Shown here piece by piece: positions 1 to 11,684 of a stretch of 64,000 bases of DNA. Source of the DNA: Cladorrhinum sp. PSN259 (lineage: Eukaryota > Ascomycota > Sordariomycetes > Sordariales > Podosporaceae); assembly GCA_033725935.1 (NCBI GenBank), contig MU867097.1, forward strand, positions 124,001 to 188,000, read 5' to 3'. The position numbers and the translations under genes are program-made. The first letter of the stretch is position 1. The number at the start of each line of letters is the position of its first letter. The notes under the pieces were generated by a model. It saw only the letters and a program-made list of their open reading frames with translations, ran no database searches and was not told where the DNA came from.

Positions 1-200
1 ATGGAGGCAGCAACGGTATTTTCGTTCAGACTCATAATGGTGGACCAACTGATCTGAAGATGGAGTCATTTGACTCGGTTATGGCAGGGACTAAAATGTG
101 ATCAATATGCGTTTGATCGCCAACTGCATTTCAACTTCTGGTTGCTGTTCTTTGTGTAACCTCTTGGTACGACATTGTTTGTCGATCTTCAGTTGTCAAA

Positions 201-2148
201 ATGGTTCACCTTCCCACAACTAGAGCTATTGCTCTGATTTCTTCCCTGGTAGTCACTACCATGGCAGCCACTCCAGACCTCACGCAGTCGTTCGACTACA
301 TCGTTGTTGGTGGCGGTACCGCCGGCTTGACGGTTGCCAACCGTCTTTCTGAGGATAGTGATGTCAAAGTCTTGGTTATTGAGGCCGGTGGTGATCGATC
401 AGCCGATCCTGCTGTAGTAGTTCCCGGCCTTGTGGCTGGAACTTATGGCAACGATGCCTACGACTGGAACTTCAAGTCACCCCCTCAGGTAAGCAAATTC
501 GCAGTCAAGAGACGGCCAATAGATGAGCTAACATGCAATCCAATAGTCCACCCTGAACAACCGCAAAATTGCCCAGGCAAGAGGCAAGATGCTTGGTGGT
601 AGTTCCGCCCTCAACTTTATGATGGTGCTTTACCCCACCAAGGCGAACATTGACGCCTGGGCTGCTTTTGGCAACGAGGGATGGGATTATGACTCTATGA
701 CCCCCTACTTCCAAAAGTTTGCGACTGTCTACTCCGCCCCCCAGTCAGCAAAGGATCTGCTCGGATTGACATATATGAATGAGAGTCTGGCAGCCGGCAA
801 TGGTCCCATTGACGTCTCAATGAGCGAGGGTTATGGCATTACCAACAAGGCCTGGTTTGAGACTTTCAAGAACGAAAACCTCGAGATCACCAGCGATCCT
901 CGTAACGGTCAAGCCTTGGGTGCTTTCCAAAACTACGCATCAATCAACCCCGCCAACCACACCAGAAGCCATGCAGGTGTCGAGTACTACAACCCCCAGG
1001 TTGCTCAGAGGCCCAACCTTGTGGTCCTCACCGAGACGCTGGTCAGCAAGATCATCATCGATACCACTGGTTCCGAGCCCGTCGCCACAGGCGTTGAGAT
1101 TCTTACCGCAGACAACCAGAAACAAGAAATCTCGGCCAACCTTGAAGTCATCCTTGCAGCGGGTGCCATTCAATCACCCCAAATTCTCGAGCTCTCTGGT
1201 GTAGGCAACCCGGCCATTCTCTCCCAGCACTCCATTCCCGTCATTGTCAACAACCCCAACGTAGGCGAAAATGTTCAGGACCACCCCATTGTCTGCCAAT
1301 CCTTCGAGGTCACCGAGGACACTCCCTCCGGTGACGTCTTGCGTGACCCTGCGGTTTTGCAAGCTCTTATTGAGCTCTACATGTCCTCCAACGGCGAGGG
1401 TTCCCTCGGCCAAAGCACCATCTCCGTTGCTTATGCCCCTCTCGTTGACGACAACGGAATCATGTCAGCAGCCGCCAAGGCCGCCCTCCTGGACTCTTAC
1501 AACACCACAGGGGAAGTTGCCCAAAAGATCCGCAACCTCATCGCCAACGACGAGCCTGCCTACCAATACCTCCTTTTCCCCTCTCAAATCATCATCAATG
1601 AAAACCCAGCTTCAATGGCCGAGTACATCACTCCTGCCCTCCCGGATAACTACATCACAGTCATGACGGTCCTCAACCACCCCTTCTCCCGCGGAACCGT
1701 TCACATTTCTTCGGCCGACATCCACGACAAGCCCGTCTGGGATCCCAAGTACAACTCCCACCCCCTCGACATGGAGCTGTCCGCTCGCGCCGTCCAATTC
1801 GTCGAGAGACTCGTCAAGCCCGAGTCACCTCTGGGACAAGTCCTGAAGAAAGGAGGCAAGAGAATCGGTGATTTCCCCGTCGTCGCCGAGGACCTGGAAG
1901 CCGCCAAGGCGATCGTCAGACAGAGACAGATCTCGGTCTTTCACGTTGCTGGATCCCTCGCCATGATGCCCAGGGAGAAGGGCGGCGTCGTCGATAGCAG
2001 GCTGAGGGTTTACGGCGTGAAGAATCTCAGGGTTGTCGATGCTAGCATTTTCCCGCTGGAGCCAGTCGGTAATATCCAGAGTTGCGTTTACGCCACCGCT
2101 GAGAAGGCGGCGGATTTGATAAAGGAGGATAGGGCCAGTGGGTTGTGA
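201..2148 (+). CDS. Secreted GMC family FAD-dependent oxidoreductase
   Basis: Two exons, 201-488 and 547-2148, joined over a 58-bp intron (GTAAGC...AATAG, branch GCTAAC at 527-532), give 629 residues. The first 20-odd residues look like a signal peptide. The dinucleotide-binding motif GGGTAG is at residues 37-42, and the GMC signature GGSSALN falls just after the splice junction (about 113-119). The C-terminal active-site pair is His (HVAG, about 562) and Asn (GNIQS, about 605), the His/Asn arrangement of choline- and cellobiose-dehydrogenase-like members rather than the His/His of glucose oxidase. Length is normal for the family. By family knowledge it oxidises an alcohol or sugar outside the cell with FAD, giving H2O2 or reducing another acceptor; the substrate cannot be read from the sequence. 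Family call is firm, exact activity open. Confidence 0.93.
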
Positions 2149-2964
2149 GGAAGTGTAAGGTTCAAGTTCTTGTTGGATAGATAAAAAGCTCCGTCAGATA
2201 TATATAGTACAATACCAAATCAGTTAAAATTAAAAAATTTTCCTCTATATCCTTTTTTTATTTTTTTAAACAAGAACTTAATCCAAAATAGAAATAGAGA
2301 GTGCGTGCATGTGAGTTCAAGATGCTACAAACTTTGTACTGAATGTGCATTATACCGAGTCGGCGTAAAAAAAGAAACGGAACAAAGAGTATTTTCAAAC
2401 TAGAGTTCGTTTAAACAAGTGGAGATGAGTGATGTATAGTACAAACTGTTGAATATATAATACGGTTGTGCTCACGAGCGCAGAGGCAATTGCTTTTGCG
2501 TTTCACACAAACAGACACGAAAAAGGAGAACAACAATATGAAAGTAAAAAGAAAAGAAAGAAAAGATGCGTACATACGAAAAAGAGTCAGACAGGCATGG
2601 CATGGAATGCAATCATGAAGTTTTCATGTAGTTACATCGTTTCCGACATCAAATAACACGGTAAAAAGAAATAAGAATCATTGTAGAGCTTTATTTTCTT
2701 GTTATTTTAGTAGCAATTCACTTTAATAAACTTGTAAGCCTTGCTACGACGACACAGATTTCGAGTACGCTTAAATTCTTCTTGACCCCTCCCCCCAAAC
2801 AGACGAAAGGAAAAAAAAAAAAAAAGAAGAAATCATAATCAGCACGCTTACATCCCAGTCCAGTACCTTGCGTCGAGTCCTCTCCCAAAAACAATCATTG
2901 AACAAAAAATGAAATAAAATAAAATAAATAAAAACCCTTTAAAAACAGAAGCAGAAAGAAAAGT
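2149..2964. other. Intergenic, AT-rich, convergent 3' regions
   Basis: Between the convergent GMC gene and the small secreted protein gene. AT-rich with A/T homopolymers (e.g. around 2812-2826). I see no coding frame, RNA gene or repeat worth naming. Confidence 0.6.
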
Positions 2965-3654
2965 TCAAGGACAATTCTCATGACCAGGAACATGCTGCAA
3001 ATTAACCCAGTAAGGCTCCAGCCGCAACCTTGCATTTTCGACCTCATTCTCCCTTTGTTTAAGCTCGACGCTGACCCAGTCCGATCTCAGACCCGTACAA
3101 GCAATGACACCCGGGCAGACGACGCTGCGGACTATGCTATCGAAGCCGAAAGGCCGCAAGTCTGCAATGTCGTCCCACATGCGCTGGTGGAGGAGACCGT
3201 GGGCTTGCGCGTAGACTTTTCTTGGTTGGGTGGGGCATGGGGATCTTTTTGAACGAGTCAAATATTAGTATGTTTGTTTGTTTTGGTGTTGAGACATGCA
3301 TACCGATAAAGAAGACAGCAGTCCCATTTGTTATGGTTGTCTGGCTTCTCGACTGACAGGACTCTAATTCCGTGTGGGACGTTTGCTTTTGATTTTTGTT
3401 TTCTAGTATCAGCAAAACAAGAATGTCCGGTGTGTATGTATGGATGTATGTATAAATGTAAACTCACCGCATTTGCCTCCTTCCAGCTGTGCCTCGGGTA
3501 CCATATACTGATACCCTTCCCACAACACATCTGTATACAGGACGACGCCCGCGGGTTGTGGGGCAACGCTCCCATTTGCAGCGTACCTGAGGCGGGCGGC
3601 TGCTGTTATGCCGGCGAGGCCGGCGAGGAGGAGGGAGATGATGCCGGTGCGCAT
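2965..3654 (-). CDS. Small secreted Cys-containing protein, unknown family
   Basis: Three exons on the minus strand: 3654-3468, 3385-3304 and 3244-2965, joined over introns of 82 and 59 bp, give 182 residues. The start at 3654 is chosen because it opens directly into a signal peptide (MRTGIISLLLAGLAGITAAA). The acceptor at 3386 (CAAAAG) was preferred over TACTAG 17 nt upstream because only it keeps the middle and last exons in the frames with protein-like composition. The mature part has seven Cys, including a WDCC motif, and ends HENCP. I do not recognise the family. The splice model is hand-built, so the middle exon is the least certain part. Confidence 0.7.
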
Positions 3655-4592
3655 CTTGTCGTCAATGTGAAAAGGATTCTGGGATGACTGTAAAAAAAAA
3701 AAAAAAACAGGTAGGTTAGTGTCCCGAACTATGCACGAACGGAGGTAGAAAGCAAGTGGAAGAGGAAAATCAGGGCTAGGCCTAGGACGGGGGACTTTTT
3801 GGGGGGGGGGGGGGGGGGGGGATCTGGTTAATATATGAGGATTGAATCTGACAGAGGTAAATGGATCGAAAACGGAAACACGCAATCAAGAAGTCGATCT
3901 GATGTCGTGATAGAAGACGCGAGAACTGTTGGTCCCAAAGAGCCCTGTCCCGAGGGAAGGGTTTAGATGGAATGACCTGATATATTGAATTCAACCGTGG
4001 GAATTGGGTTGTTGCTGATCTCGATGATTCAACATGGTCTTAGGTGGCTGCGCTTTCTAGACACCGGGAGACCACCTGATGACCGGGAATACGAGATGCA
4101 GTCCAGTTGCGTTGTTAGGAGCGTTTAATGAAGCGTTTGGTCAGATGCCTGGTATGGTTGAAGAACGCCACGCCGAAACTATCAAGACGTTGGCGGTTCT
4201 CTTTGCTTACAACGGCGTTGCTGGTAAATCTCGCCATCGGACTACCGTTATCGTTGAAAATTGACGGCCAAAGATCCACGGGGAAGGGCAAAGAATGGAT
4301 TGCCCGAAACCTTCCGACCTTTTGAAAAGCTGGTGGCAGTCACGACAGTCTCGGTCGCATCGGAAATTCTCAAGGATGACATCACGACATTTTGAATTTA
4401 TCGACAACTCTGGCAGCTGCCATCACGTTTTAAGAAAAGTTACAGATGGTAATCCTGCGGCTTCGTCACCGTCACACCTCTCCTCACCCAGACCTTCTCA
4501 ATATCCATATCCTCCGTGCCACTACATTTCACGAGATTAGTTAGCCTCTGCTGCGTTGGATTTCATCAGTAAAAAAAGAAAGACGCGAGTAC
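3655..4592. other. Intergenic with a 21-G homopolymer
   Basis: Upstream of the small secreted gene and downstream of the AMID-like gene. It contains an uninterrupted G tract at 3801-3821 (C tract on the transcribed strand, about 150 bp before the ATG at 3654). Short open frames here have no protein-like character. Confidence 0.6.
3801..3821. repeat. Poly-G/poly-C tract
   Basis: Twenty-one consecutive G on the plus strand, in the promoter or 5'UTR of the minus-strand gene starting at 3654. Such tracts can form G-quadruplexes and mutate quickly; the exact length may also be a sequencing estimate. Confidence 0.85.
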
Positions 4593-6024
4593 TCACTCAT
4601 CCTTGATCTGAATAAACGGTTCCGTATCTCCCTGTGCGGCATTGGGATTCCTGAACAATACGTGCTTTTTCTGTTTCAATCATCAAAAAGTCAGCCAGCC
4701 CCTTTCCAGATTTATCCATTCCCCTGTTACAAGACGCAAATAAAACTCACCAGACCAAGTGTCATATGAATCCCAGCCGGCTGAACACTCAACTCTTCGA
4801 GCCTCAGCCCATCATCTTCTTTCCCCTGAGCCCGAGATTCAATCATCTTGACCACGTTCCTAGCAGCAACACCAGCTTGCACAGCTCCCGGTTTCGCAGC
4901 TTTATGCGCCCCGCAATCATTGATATCCCCCACCGCGAACAAATGTCCGTATTTTTTGGTGTCGGAAAATTGCATAGTCTTCTTCACTCTAACGAATCCG
5001 TTCTTGTCATTCAGGGGGACGTCTTCTAAAGTCTTAATGAATGCATTGTTTGGTTTTTGTCCTGTGGCTTGTATCACCAGTCCCGCTTTTAGTGTTTGTC
5101 CATTCTGCAGGTGTACTTGCTGCTGCTGCTCTTCTTCTTTCCCTTGTTCTGGGTCGTAAACAGTTGGGAACCCTGCCGGGGGCAAGACGACGCGGCTGCC
5201 AGTGACGAGATTGACGCCCAGCTCGCGGAAGCGATCCTTGATCAGGTCGCTCAAGGCTGGGTGGTAGACGGGCATGAGCTGATCGCGCGAATGGACGAGA
5301 GTGACGGACTTGGAAGGGTAGATCTCCTTTAGATCGCAGGCCATCTGGACTCCGACGGCACCGCCTCCTATTATGATGATGGAAGGGGAGGCTTTGATTG
5401 ATGATTGGAAGGATTGGAGGGAGGTGACTGATGCTGACTTGGAGTCGGATGTCATCGTCCCTGGAAAAGAGAGAGTTGTGCCTGTTGCGGCTATTAGGTA
5501 GTCGAATGGGAGAGTTGTTGAAGAGGAGGAGTCAAGGTAGGGACGGTCGAGGGTGAGAGCGTTTGGTTGAAGGGAGACTGCGCGGGCTTGAATGACTTTG
5601 TGTGGTGAAGTGGGAGGGAAGAGGGAGCTGTAGGGAATGAAGGCTTTGTGTTCGTGGGATGGAAGGATTGCGAATCGGGGCTGTGTGTTTGGAATGGCGT
5701 TAGTTGTCTGTTTTGCTGCTGGAAGGTACATCTCTGGCGGCCAAAGCAACTTACAAAGGCGAAGAGGTGGTGGAAATGGCTATGGGGTTCGACGAGGAGG
5801 ACCTGGCGAGAGTTAGAGATTTTTGACGGATGAAAATGTGTGATGTACTTTTCAGGGGGCTTACGCGATGAGTTGGTGGGAGGATGCTGGCGAGCTCTTT
5901 GGCTGTTGCCTGTGATGATTGTCAGCCCCTGACCCCTATTTGAGGGCGTTGACGAAGAAGAAAAACATACCACTCCAACATATGAGCCACCAACCACAAC
6001 AACATTCCGAAGTGCTCCTGCCAT
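4593..6024 (-). CDS. AIF/AMID-like pyridine nucleotide-disulphide oxidoreductase (copy 1)
   Basis: Five exons on the minus strand: 6024-5971, 5909-5865, 5802-5755, 5680-4751 and 4670-4593, all with GT-AG introns of 61-80 bp, give 384 residues ending KDE. The FAD-binding motif GGSYVG is near residue 12 and is continued correctly only after splicing out intron 1. A second Rossmann motif, IIGGGAVG, lies mid-protein, an ATG motif (AATGTT) before it, and the FAD-contacting FAVGDINDCG near the C-terminus. This is the order of fungal AMID/FSP1-type NAD(P)H oxidoreductases. The reading frame stays open upstream to 6141 and would add a hydrophobic N-terminus, but the start at 6024 matches the family's usual beginning. 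A second member lies at 41384-42971. Physiological role unknown. Confidence 0.88.
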
Positions 6025-6904
6025 GATGTCTCGTTGATTTACTCTCAAGATGAAATGGTTGCTAATAAAAATGCTTGCAATGACGATGAAGATGCTGGAG
6101 AATATGATGAATAAAGCGTTTAATCTGAAAAACATAAACATACTGACTTGAAACTAAAAACAAGGAAGAGATTCGCGATTTTATACACAAAAATCGCCAC
6201 AAGGAAGGTCACACAGACAAGGAATGATGTCTCGGCGTTATCATGCAACTGCGAGCCCGCGCCCGGGAAAAAGTGGAGAACGGCACGGATGCCGGGACGG
6301 ACGGGGTTACAGTTAACCCTTGAAGTTGGGGTTACAATTAACCCTTGGAGGTTGGACTTTCTGACGCGTCGCTTTTCTCTTCCTCCGAGTTCCGAGCCGA
6401 CGACATTGACAAAGATTATCTGAATAATCAATCCCCTAGTGCTCGGTGGTATTGACCGCTATGACCCCATTTCTCCCCTTGAATCCGGTTGAAAGATGGA
6501 TCTCTCTTCCAAGTCCCATTGACTAAACTAGTGTTATCAATCCGTCAGCAGCCTAGCCGTAACGTCTCCGTTTTGCTGGTTGGAACAAAAAAAGAAAAGA
6601 AAAAAGATCCAGACAGATAGGCAATTCTTACTGTTTTCTTGTCGCGATCGACAAGGGACAGAGACATAAGCGTCCGAGTCGTTATGCAAAAGTTTTGTTG
6701 GTTCGCTGAGACGCCACACCGTATCTTTCCATTTCTCTTCGAGTCTCGGTCCCGGTATCCATCTTCTCAACAAATAATGGCAAAGGGTATATGTATGTTG
6801 AGCCTCACCCCCCATCCCCCTCCGTCTCGGCCACGAACGTTCTCCTCGTCTCCGGCACCTTCTAATTCTCCTTCTCTACCTCGACAAACTCCGTTGGAGC
6901 CTCA
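6025..6904. other. Divergent promoter region with a short tandem repeat
   Basis: Shared upstream region of the AMID-like gene and the secreted protein at 6905. It holds two imperfect copies of a 25-bp unit at 6303-6352 built around GGGGTTACA(G/A)TTAACCC. Nothing else is recognised. Confidence 0.5.
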
Positions 6905-8974
6905 ATGGCTTTAACTGCGCCCAGACCATCTACCCTCGCCCTTGTGGCATTGGTTCTTGTTTCATTTTTTGTCCGAATTGCCCAATCGTTGTCTGTTCCA
7001 CTGGTAGCAAGAGACGGCTCCTTGACATATCCAAAATCCTCTTGCATCGATCTGGAAAATGGCGAACCTGGTGCTATGAAATATGGAAAACCGGTTGTAC
7101 GTATACGCAATCAAATCCCCCTTTCCCCTCCGCCTCCCTGTTCGGAGCTTTCTTAACAAATAATGGTGCCGTAAAAACAGTGGGATACAGTCCGCGACAA
7201 CCCCATGTGCATACCGGCACTTGACCTGGTCAACGGTGAGTGTTTCGCGCACGTAAACGCAGAAAATAACTGCCAAGCATACTGTGAGCGCAGCTGGGGT
7301 GTAAGTTTATATATATATATATATATATTATTATTATTATTTGCCCAATATACAGTGTTTCAGGATTTTGATAACTTCACCAGTGGTACTACGGCCTTCC
7401 CCAAGACTTCAACGTCCTCGGATTCCAAAACAAGTGCCAGAGGAACAACGCCTGCGGCATCACAATCAGTGTCTCGACGACCCCCGGCGAGTACGTCACC
7501 ATCAGCTCCAACGACAACCGGTCCACCAAGAACTCATCCTCAACGGTGAGAGCCCACAGCCGTTCAAACACGTGGTCCGCTTCGAGGGGGTGGGATCTCA
7601 AGTTGGGGTTAGAGTACTCTTTCGATCCGGTGAAGGCGATCGAGGACGCCGCCAGGCTCGCCGCGGCTGTCGGAGCGGCGGCAGCGACGGCTGGAACGGC
7701 GGGCGCGGCCGCCCCCATCGCAGGCTTAATCGTCGGCGCAAATGAGTTGTTTTTCAATTTCGGAAACAGCGCAAGGTTTACTTCAAACTTTGGGTACTCG
7801 CTATCGAGCACGAGAAAAAAGGATGACTCCAAGACTCTCGCGCACAGCTGGTCCAATAACGTCGACGAAAGCCACTCTTGGGGTATAACCAGGACGAGAA
7901 GTAGCCAGGTCGGCTTGGGACAGGGTGGAAGCTTCTCCAAGCCGCCGTTCCAGAGTGATTATTGTGGAGGTTGGTATGCCGTACCGATTGTTGGGATGTA
8001 AGTTTTTTTTCTTTTCTTTTCTTTTTTCTTTGTGTATGTGTGTATGTGTGTCTTGTCGTTTCTACCAGACTGTTATTTCCTAACCATCCCCCTCCCAAAA
8101 AAAAAACAGAAGTTGCGGCAGAGCAGCCTCTGGTAGGCTTAGAAAAGCAGCCAACGGAACAACCGCCTGCGTCCTCGACCGCAAGAGGTCCGGGTTCGAC
8201 ACCTGCGTCGACTACCTCTTTGAACAACCCAACCTGCCCGCAACAACGCGAGCCGAGATCGTTTTTGTGGTGAGGGACTGCACCTCCAACATAATCCTTC
8301 CGGGCGAGTTCCAGGAGGCCGCCTTCGCCGACAGCATCTCGTCCCTGGTGGAGTTTGAGCGGGATAATCTTTTGAGATACGGCCACGGGGACGTGTCGAA
8401 ACCAAAGGGCAAAGACCAGTACACGGTCCCCCAACACACGGCCAGGTTTCCCCGGAACCCGATGGATGCCGAGTGGGTTCAGGCGCGACGGGAGCTGTCG
8501 GAATTGGATTTCAAAAAGGAGATTGGACCCGAGGATTATAATTTCAGGTACTGCGGTCGTGAGGAGTACTGCGTCAGACACAAGTTGTCGGCTGGTTCTT
8601 GCTGTGAGTTTTTTTTTCTTTCTATTTATTTACTACTTTCTGCTGACGTTTTTTCTTCTTCTTCTCTTTACTCAGATGACATTCCGCGCAACTACGTCAG
8701 TGAGGTTCAGTCGGTCATGCTGGTCTCGGCCTCTGTGAAACCGGGCAGCTGCTGCGTTCTCTTCAGCAGGCACCAGTGCCAAGGTGTGCCGCAGGTCGTC
8801 AAGGGCAACATTACCGACTTTAGCGCGGTCGAGTACAGCGGCATGGCTCACAGTGTTGTCTGTGAAGTGCCCGAGTACTGCAATACTGACTACCGGGAGG
8901 AAGCGGACTATAGCTATGAGGGGGGTCACCCGGTTTTTATCAGGCAGTCGGCGATGAAGAAGGGTCAAAACTGA
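6905..8974 (+). CDS. Large secreted Cys-rich protein, unknown family
   Basis: Five exons, 6905-7096, 7181-7300, 7384-7997, 8110-8603 and 8676-8974, keep phase throughout and give 572 residues. The N-terminus is a signal peptide (hydrophobic run about residues 10-29). Cysteines are spread through all parts and cluster in the last third (GSC-Y, PGSCC, RHQCQG), so disulphides are likely. Around residues 180-205 is an Ala/Gly-rich hydrophobic stretch (AAAPIAGLIVGA). It is followed by a long Ser/Thr-rich stretch with alternating polar residues (SLSSTRKK, SHSWGITRTRSS). I do not recognise the family. The alternation recalls beta-hairpin pore-forming folds, but that is only an impression. Intron 2 carries a (TA)n-(TTA)n microsatellite (about 7308-7340). 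Confidence 0.8.
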
Positions 8975-9251
8975 GTCTTTTTTCTTCTTCTTTTTTTTTT
9001 GGGTTTGATATTCTGGTGTGAAGGGGGTGAATGTTGAGAGTTTAGGAGTGAGCGAGTTTTGTATGAAATGGATGGTTGGTTTGGTTTTTTTTGGTTTTTT
9101 TGGTTTGATTGTTGATGTTTTGGGATTTTACTCTTTTTTTTTCAATTTTTTTTTCCAGGCGAATTCTCATTACATATAGTAAACCACCACACTTTTCGTA
9201 TTCAAACAAATTTATTAAAACATCAACTATAATACCTCAGCTACATGAACA

Positions 9252-10301
9252 TCACCTCCCCCACGGCCTCTCCAAAACTCCGCCCTCCCACCCCGTCACT
9301 ACTTGAACCCCTCTATCACCACCTTTAAACCTGAAGAATACGGACCAAGTCTTTTCGACAAGGAACCAGGGATCTTGACCAAAAAAGTCGTTGCCCAGAT
9401 TCTGGAGCTGCGGAGTCTGGCCGGCGAAGTAAGAGGATAACTGGGTGATCACGATGGGGTTCGTTATTTTTTCAGGTCCATAGAACACCCCCAAGATTTC
9501 GGCATCATCATCATCATCATTACTAGGGGCTGTGATTTGTTGTGGGGATGTGATGATAGTAGTAGTGATGGTGTTTGGGTGCAGTTGGGAGTCAGGAGAG
9601 ATTGTGATGATGATGTCATCATCGGAATTTTGGAAATAAGGCTCGGAGGAGGAGGCGAGGTCCGGTTCGGCAAGATTGATAAGGTGAACTGTCGTGTCGG
9701 GACGGAACTGATAGGCCAGACTGAAAGTTTTTCGCTTGAACGGGGCCGGGTCGCCCGAGTCGAGGGTGCGGTGGAGGGTCGAGAGGTCTAGCTTGAGGGA
9801 TTGGGTTTCCGGGTGGATCAAGCGGGCGATGCTGGAAGTGATTTGGACGCCTCCGAATGTCGCAGAGTGGATCTTGAGGTCTGGAGGGGTTGTTGGTACC
9901 GGAGGAGAAGAGCATGAGCAGGTGCAGGTGCAGGTTGTAGATGCTGAGGTTGAGGGGCGGGGGGACGAGTCGGGTGTTGGGTCTTGCGATTGATCGGAGG
10001 GTTCTGATCCTGTTGTGGCGGAGGTCGAGGACTCGGGTGAGGATGCGGGTGGTAACACTGGTTCGCTCGAGGGCGTTGAAGTGGTGATGGAGGCGTCAAT
10101 GTTTGTTGGAGGGAGATATGGTGGTGGGTTCTGTGGTGCTGCTGGAGGGGCTTGGTATGTTGTATGAGGTGGTGGTGTTGGGAAATATGGTGCTGGTGTT
10201 GGAACAGATGGAGTCGGGGCTGGAATCGGGGCCAGAGCTGGAGGGGCTTGTGAAGGAGGAGCGGGGGCTTCCCGCTTTGATTTACGTTTCCACAGTGTCA
10301 T
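9252..10301 (-). CDS. Proline-rich N-terminal protein, unknown family
   Basis: Single uninterrupted frame of 349 residues on the minus strand. It begins with a basic patch (MTLWKRKSKREAP), followed by about 110 residues very rich in Pro, Ser and Thr with many short PxxP stretches, then a Cys run (CTCTCSC). The second half looks like a folded domain and contains an acidic patch of five Asp. It ends with an aromatic-rich stretch (PWFLVEKTWSVFFRF). There is no signal peptide. I do not recognise the C-terminal domain. It converges on the secreted protein gene at 6905-8974. The even codon composition over 1 kb supports it as real. Confidence 0.65.
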   Translation of the reverse strand: MTLWKRKSKREAPAPPSQAPPALAPIPAPTPSVPTPAPYFPTPPPHTTYQAPPAAPQNPPPYLPPTNIDASITTSTPSSEPVLPPASSPESSTSATTGSEPSDQSQDPTPDSSPRPSTSASTTCTCTCSCSSPPVPTTPPDLKIHSATFGGVQITSSIARLIHPETQSLKLDLSTLHRTLDSGDPAPFKRKTFSLAYQFRPDTTVHLINLAEPDLASSSEPYFQNSDDDIIITISPDSQLHPNTITTTIITSPQQITAPSNDDDDDAEILGVFYGPEKITNPIVITQLSSYFAGQTPQLQNLGNDFFGQDPWFLVEKTWSVFFRFKGGDRGVQVVTGWEGGVLERPWGR

Positions 10302-11069
10302 GTTGACTGGTTGACTTGTTGTCGTGATAGATGTTGTTTATCGTGCTGATGATAATCGATGACGGTTTGAAGAACACTGATTTCTAGTCCTCTTGTCAAC
10401 CTTTTATGAATCGATCAAGAGGGGTTGCCCGACGGAGCTATTGATGCCCGCCGTCGTCCGAGATGGCAGACGGTGAATCTCATTGGCCCGGACGGATGTG
10501 GGTCAAACGGTATAAACGCACATGTGTGCATATCAGATACGAAGCCGGACATGCCAATCCGATTGGCAGTTAATGCTAACGGCTTAAGTTTAAACTTGAC
10601 ACGAGAAGTCAGAATGCTATCAAGGGCGTCATCGTGGTTGTGGGTTGTAATCTCTTCTTCGATCGTTGACAACGACGACCTCTTGAAGACGATCACCTCG
10701 ACACACCCCAAAAATCAATTACACAGTGGCGGCGACGCCGACGTCCAGATCTATGTGTGCTGATAAAGTTCCGGCCGTGAGCTCCCTCACCCCTGCCTTT
10801 GTACGACTGCACACCGTGATGGATTCGCCGACCCGGAAGGAACAATCTCACACCCGCGGACACGAACATGGCAGCCACGGTGAACGAAACACACCTTGCA
10901 TCCATGGCAACGGCGGACACCCGCCTCATGTGTCACTGCCACGAGGCGGAGGGATCTCGGGATGACGTAGGAAAGGGTAGCAGCAGCTTTACACTTATAT
11001 CACGATGAACTAAATGACCAATAAAGATCAAAGAATCACTGCAATCTCTTCTCTCTTATTTCTCCGTAC
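10302..11069. other. Divergent intergenic region
   Basis: Upstream of the proline-rich protein and of the small secreted protein. Overlapping open frames on both strands between 10415 and 10965 lack consistent protein character and I leave them unannotated. Confidence 0.5.
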
Positions 11070-11684
11070 ATGACATCAATAGCATTCAAAATGTATCACC
11101 AAATCATCATCAGCACCTTCGTCACGAGCTCCTTCTTTTCCCTCTTCTGCTCCCTCTTCCTCCTCCTCACACCACTGGCAGAATCAGCAGCAACCATTCC
11201 GATTTCTCAGTCCTTCATAACATCAACAGGACCAAACACGGGAACAGCAGCAGCCGGCGCCGTCCCCGCCATACCATACACCGTCCCGTTATTTCCAACT
11301 TCCCTCTCCCCTTTGACAGTACCCATAGGACCTATCCCTACTTTCTTGTCGTCCACGTGCAAGTATCCCAACGTCACTTCTTCTACAAACATCACAACAA
11401 GAACGGTCATCTTCACGCCGGCACCTTCCGTAAATCAAACAACGGTATCATGGACCACGCTCCCCATCGCCTCACTGACGGGTGATCCCTTCTGCGTCAA
11501 CCAGGCTTCCCCTCAACAAGGGATCGGAAATCACTGTGTCTGCAGCAACGGGGCCACGCTGAGCATCATACCCTGGACAAAGGGAGGGAACGTGTCTGAT
11601 TATCAGCCTTGTGCTTATACTACTGTTGATGGTGGGAGGAGTCAAATGAATGCGACTACTGTTGTGGTTGTTGGGGGTTTGTGA
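11070..11684 (+). CDS. Small secreted protein with conserved-type Cys tail
   Basis: Uninterrupted frame of 204 residues from 11070; the internal ATG at 11091 is an equally good start and puts the hydrophobic signal peptide nearer the N-terminus. After the signal peptide comes a Ser/Thr/Pro-rich mature part with several N-glycosylation sequons (NVTSS, NITT, NQTT, NVSD, NATT). The C-terminal part holds the pattern DPFCVNQ, CVCSNGAT and PCAYTTVDG, a layout I associate with secreted fungal proteins of unknown function. No enzyme motif is visible. Likely cell-wall or extracellular. Confidence 0.7.
   Translation: MTSIAFKMYHQIIISTFVTSSFFSLFCSLFLLLTPLAESAATIPISQSFITSTGPNTGTAAAGAVPAIPYTVPLFPTSLSPLTVPIGPIPTFLSSTCKYPNVTSSTNITTRTVIFTPAPSVNQTTVSWTTLPIASLTGDPFCVNQASPQQGIGNHCVCSNGATLSIIPWTKGGNVSDYQPCAYTTVDGGRSQMNATTVVVVGGL

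Noticed and set aside
2468..2656. 62-residue ORF downstream of the GMC gene
   Set aside because: Lys/Arg-rich low-complexity frame in AT-rich 3' DNA without coding signs.
3137..3415. Middle exon of the small secreted protein read from the TACTAG acceptor (ENKNQKQTS... frame)
   Set aside because: It forces the last exon out of the frame that contains the protein-like sequence ending HENCP.
5494..6141. Upstream start at 6141 giving the AMID-like protein a hydrophobic N-terminus
   Set aside because: The extension is AT-rich leader-like sequence; the family normally begins right at the NVVVVGGSY strand reached from 6024. Kept only as an alternative.
10415..10965. Overlapping ORFs in the divergent region at 10.4-11.0 kb
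   Set aside because: Mutually overlapping frames without motif or start context.
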